64,000 nucleotides of DNA from Antilocapra americana (lineage: Eukaryota > Chordata > Mammalia > Artiodactyla > Antilocapridae): assembly GCA_007570785.1 (NCBI GenBank), contig ML664199.1, forward strand, positions 23,457,907-23,521,906. The letters are read 5' to 3'. Below are positions 63,747 through 64,000 of this stretch, in pieces. The notes beneath the pieces were generated by a model. It was not told the origin of the DNA. It saw nothing but the letters and a program-made list of their open reading frames with translations, and did not search any database. Within the stretch, counting starts at the first letter, position 1. The number at the start of each line of letters is the position of its first letter. The translations under genes were made by a program, and so were the position numbers.

Positions 63747-64000
63747 AGTCATTAGGGAAATGTAAATTAATCCCTCAACAAGGTAACACTATACACCCTC
63801 TAAAATGTCTAAACAAATTTTTTTTTGATATGCTAACAAGGATTTAGAGCACTGGAACTGTCATATATGTAACTAGGAAGGATGCAAAAGGGAATGGCTA
63901 CTTTGGAAAATAGTTTGGCTGTTTCTTGTATTGTTTAATGTTTACTCACCATACAGATCATTTCACACATCTTTACAGGGGCTTTATTTAAAATTGTTAA

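Larger units (their letters stand above)
61401..64000 (+). mobile_element. L1 ORF2 remnant, sense, split by two insertions
   Basis: L1 text runs to 61681 ('gacaccaaaagcatgatcc', 'ttggatttcatcaaaat'). It resumes at about 63747 with 'cattagggaaatgtaaatt' and 'aaaatagtttggctgtttc'. The gap holds a Bov-tA and a BovB copy. The host frame is broken. Confidence 0.85.

Noticed and set aside
63961..64000. Candidate final SANBR exon after tttacag near 63977
   Set aside because: The following bases do not code for the expected C-terminus, and the site lies within L1 remnant sequence.

Overview
The window is mammalian nuclear DNA from a ruminant, most likely a bovid. The evidence is the density of BovB (RTE-type) LINE copies and of BovB-related tRNA-derived SINEs (Bov-tA, BOV-A2), together with cetartiodactyl CHR-type SINEs, young ruminant L1 3' tails and older L1, L2 and MIR remnants. 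There is no sign of bacterial, plasmid or free viral sequence.

Only one host protein-coding gene is recognisable, on the + strand. A CpG-island promoter at about 15.05-15.84 kb carries a non-coding first exon that ends at 15389. Eighteen coding exons follow between 21594 and 60919. Every junction has GT/AG ends and the phases agree throughout, giving 675 continuous codons. The product is SANBR (formerly KIAA1841), the SANT and BTB domain regulator of class switch recombination. It has an N-terminal SANT/Myb-like helix bundle, a BTB-like domain, a Cys/His-rich middle region, an acidic stretch running into a basic NLS-like stretch, and a helical C-terminus. The last coding exon, expected to hold about 40 residues, was not found before position 64000, so the gene is cut by the window edge.

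Layout: 1-15 kb is intergenic and repeat-rich (BovB, L1, L2, SINEs, a mariner-type MITE). 15.05-15.84 kb is the CpG island and exon 1. 15.4-21.6 kb is intron 1, with two BovB copies and a (TG)n tract. 21.6-52.1 kb holds exons 2-15. 52.1-58.7 kb is intron 15, mostly antisense L1. 58.7-60.9 kb holds exons 16-19. 60.9-64 kb is intronic, with a sense L1 split by a SINE and a BovB copy.

The most unusual structure is an inverted duplication of about 1.1 kb. One arm lies in intron 5 (about 30028-31135). The other lies in intron 11 (about 43085-43149 plus 45261-46391, split by a BovB insertion). The arms flank exons 6-11, so they could pair in the pre-mRNA. The intron 5 arm also preserves the unfilled target site of the BovB copy in the other arm. 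Other points of interest are a short uORF that stops two bases before the exon 1 donor, a 78-base intron 17 with repeated donor-like motifs, and several insertions datable by their target-site duplications. I found no convincing new gene system. The novelty here is structural and regulatory. Repeat boundaries without a target-site duplication are approximate.
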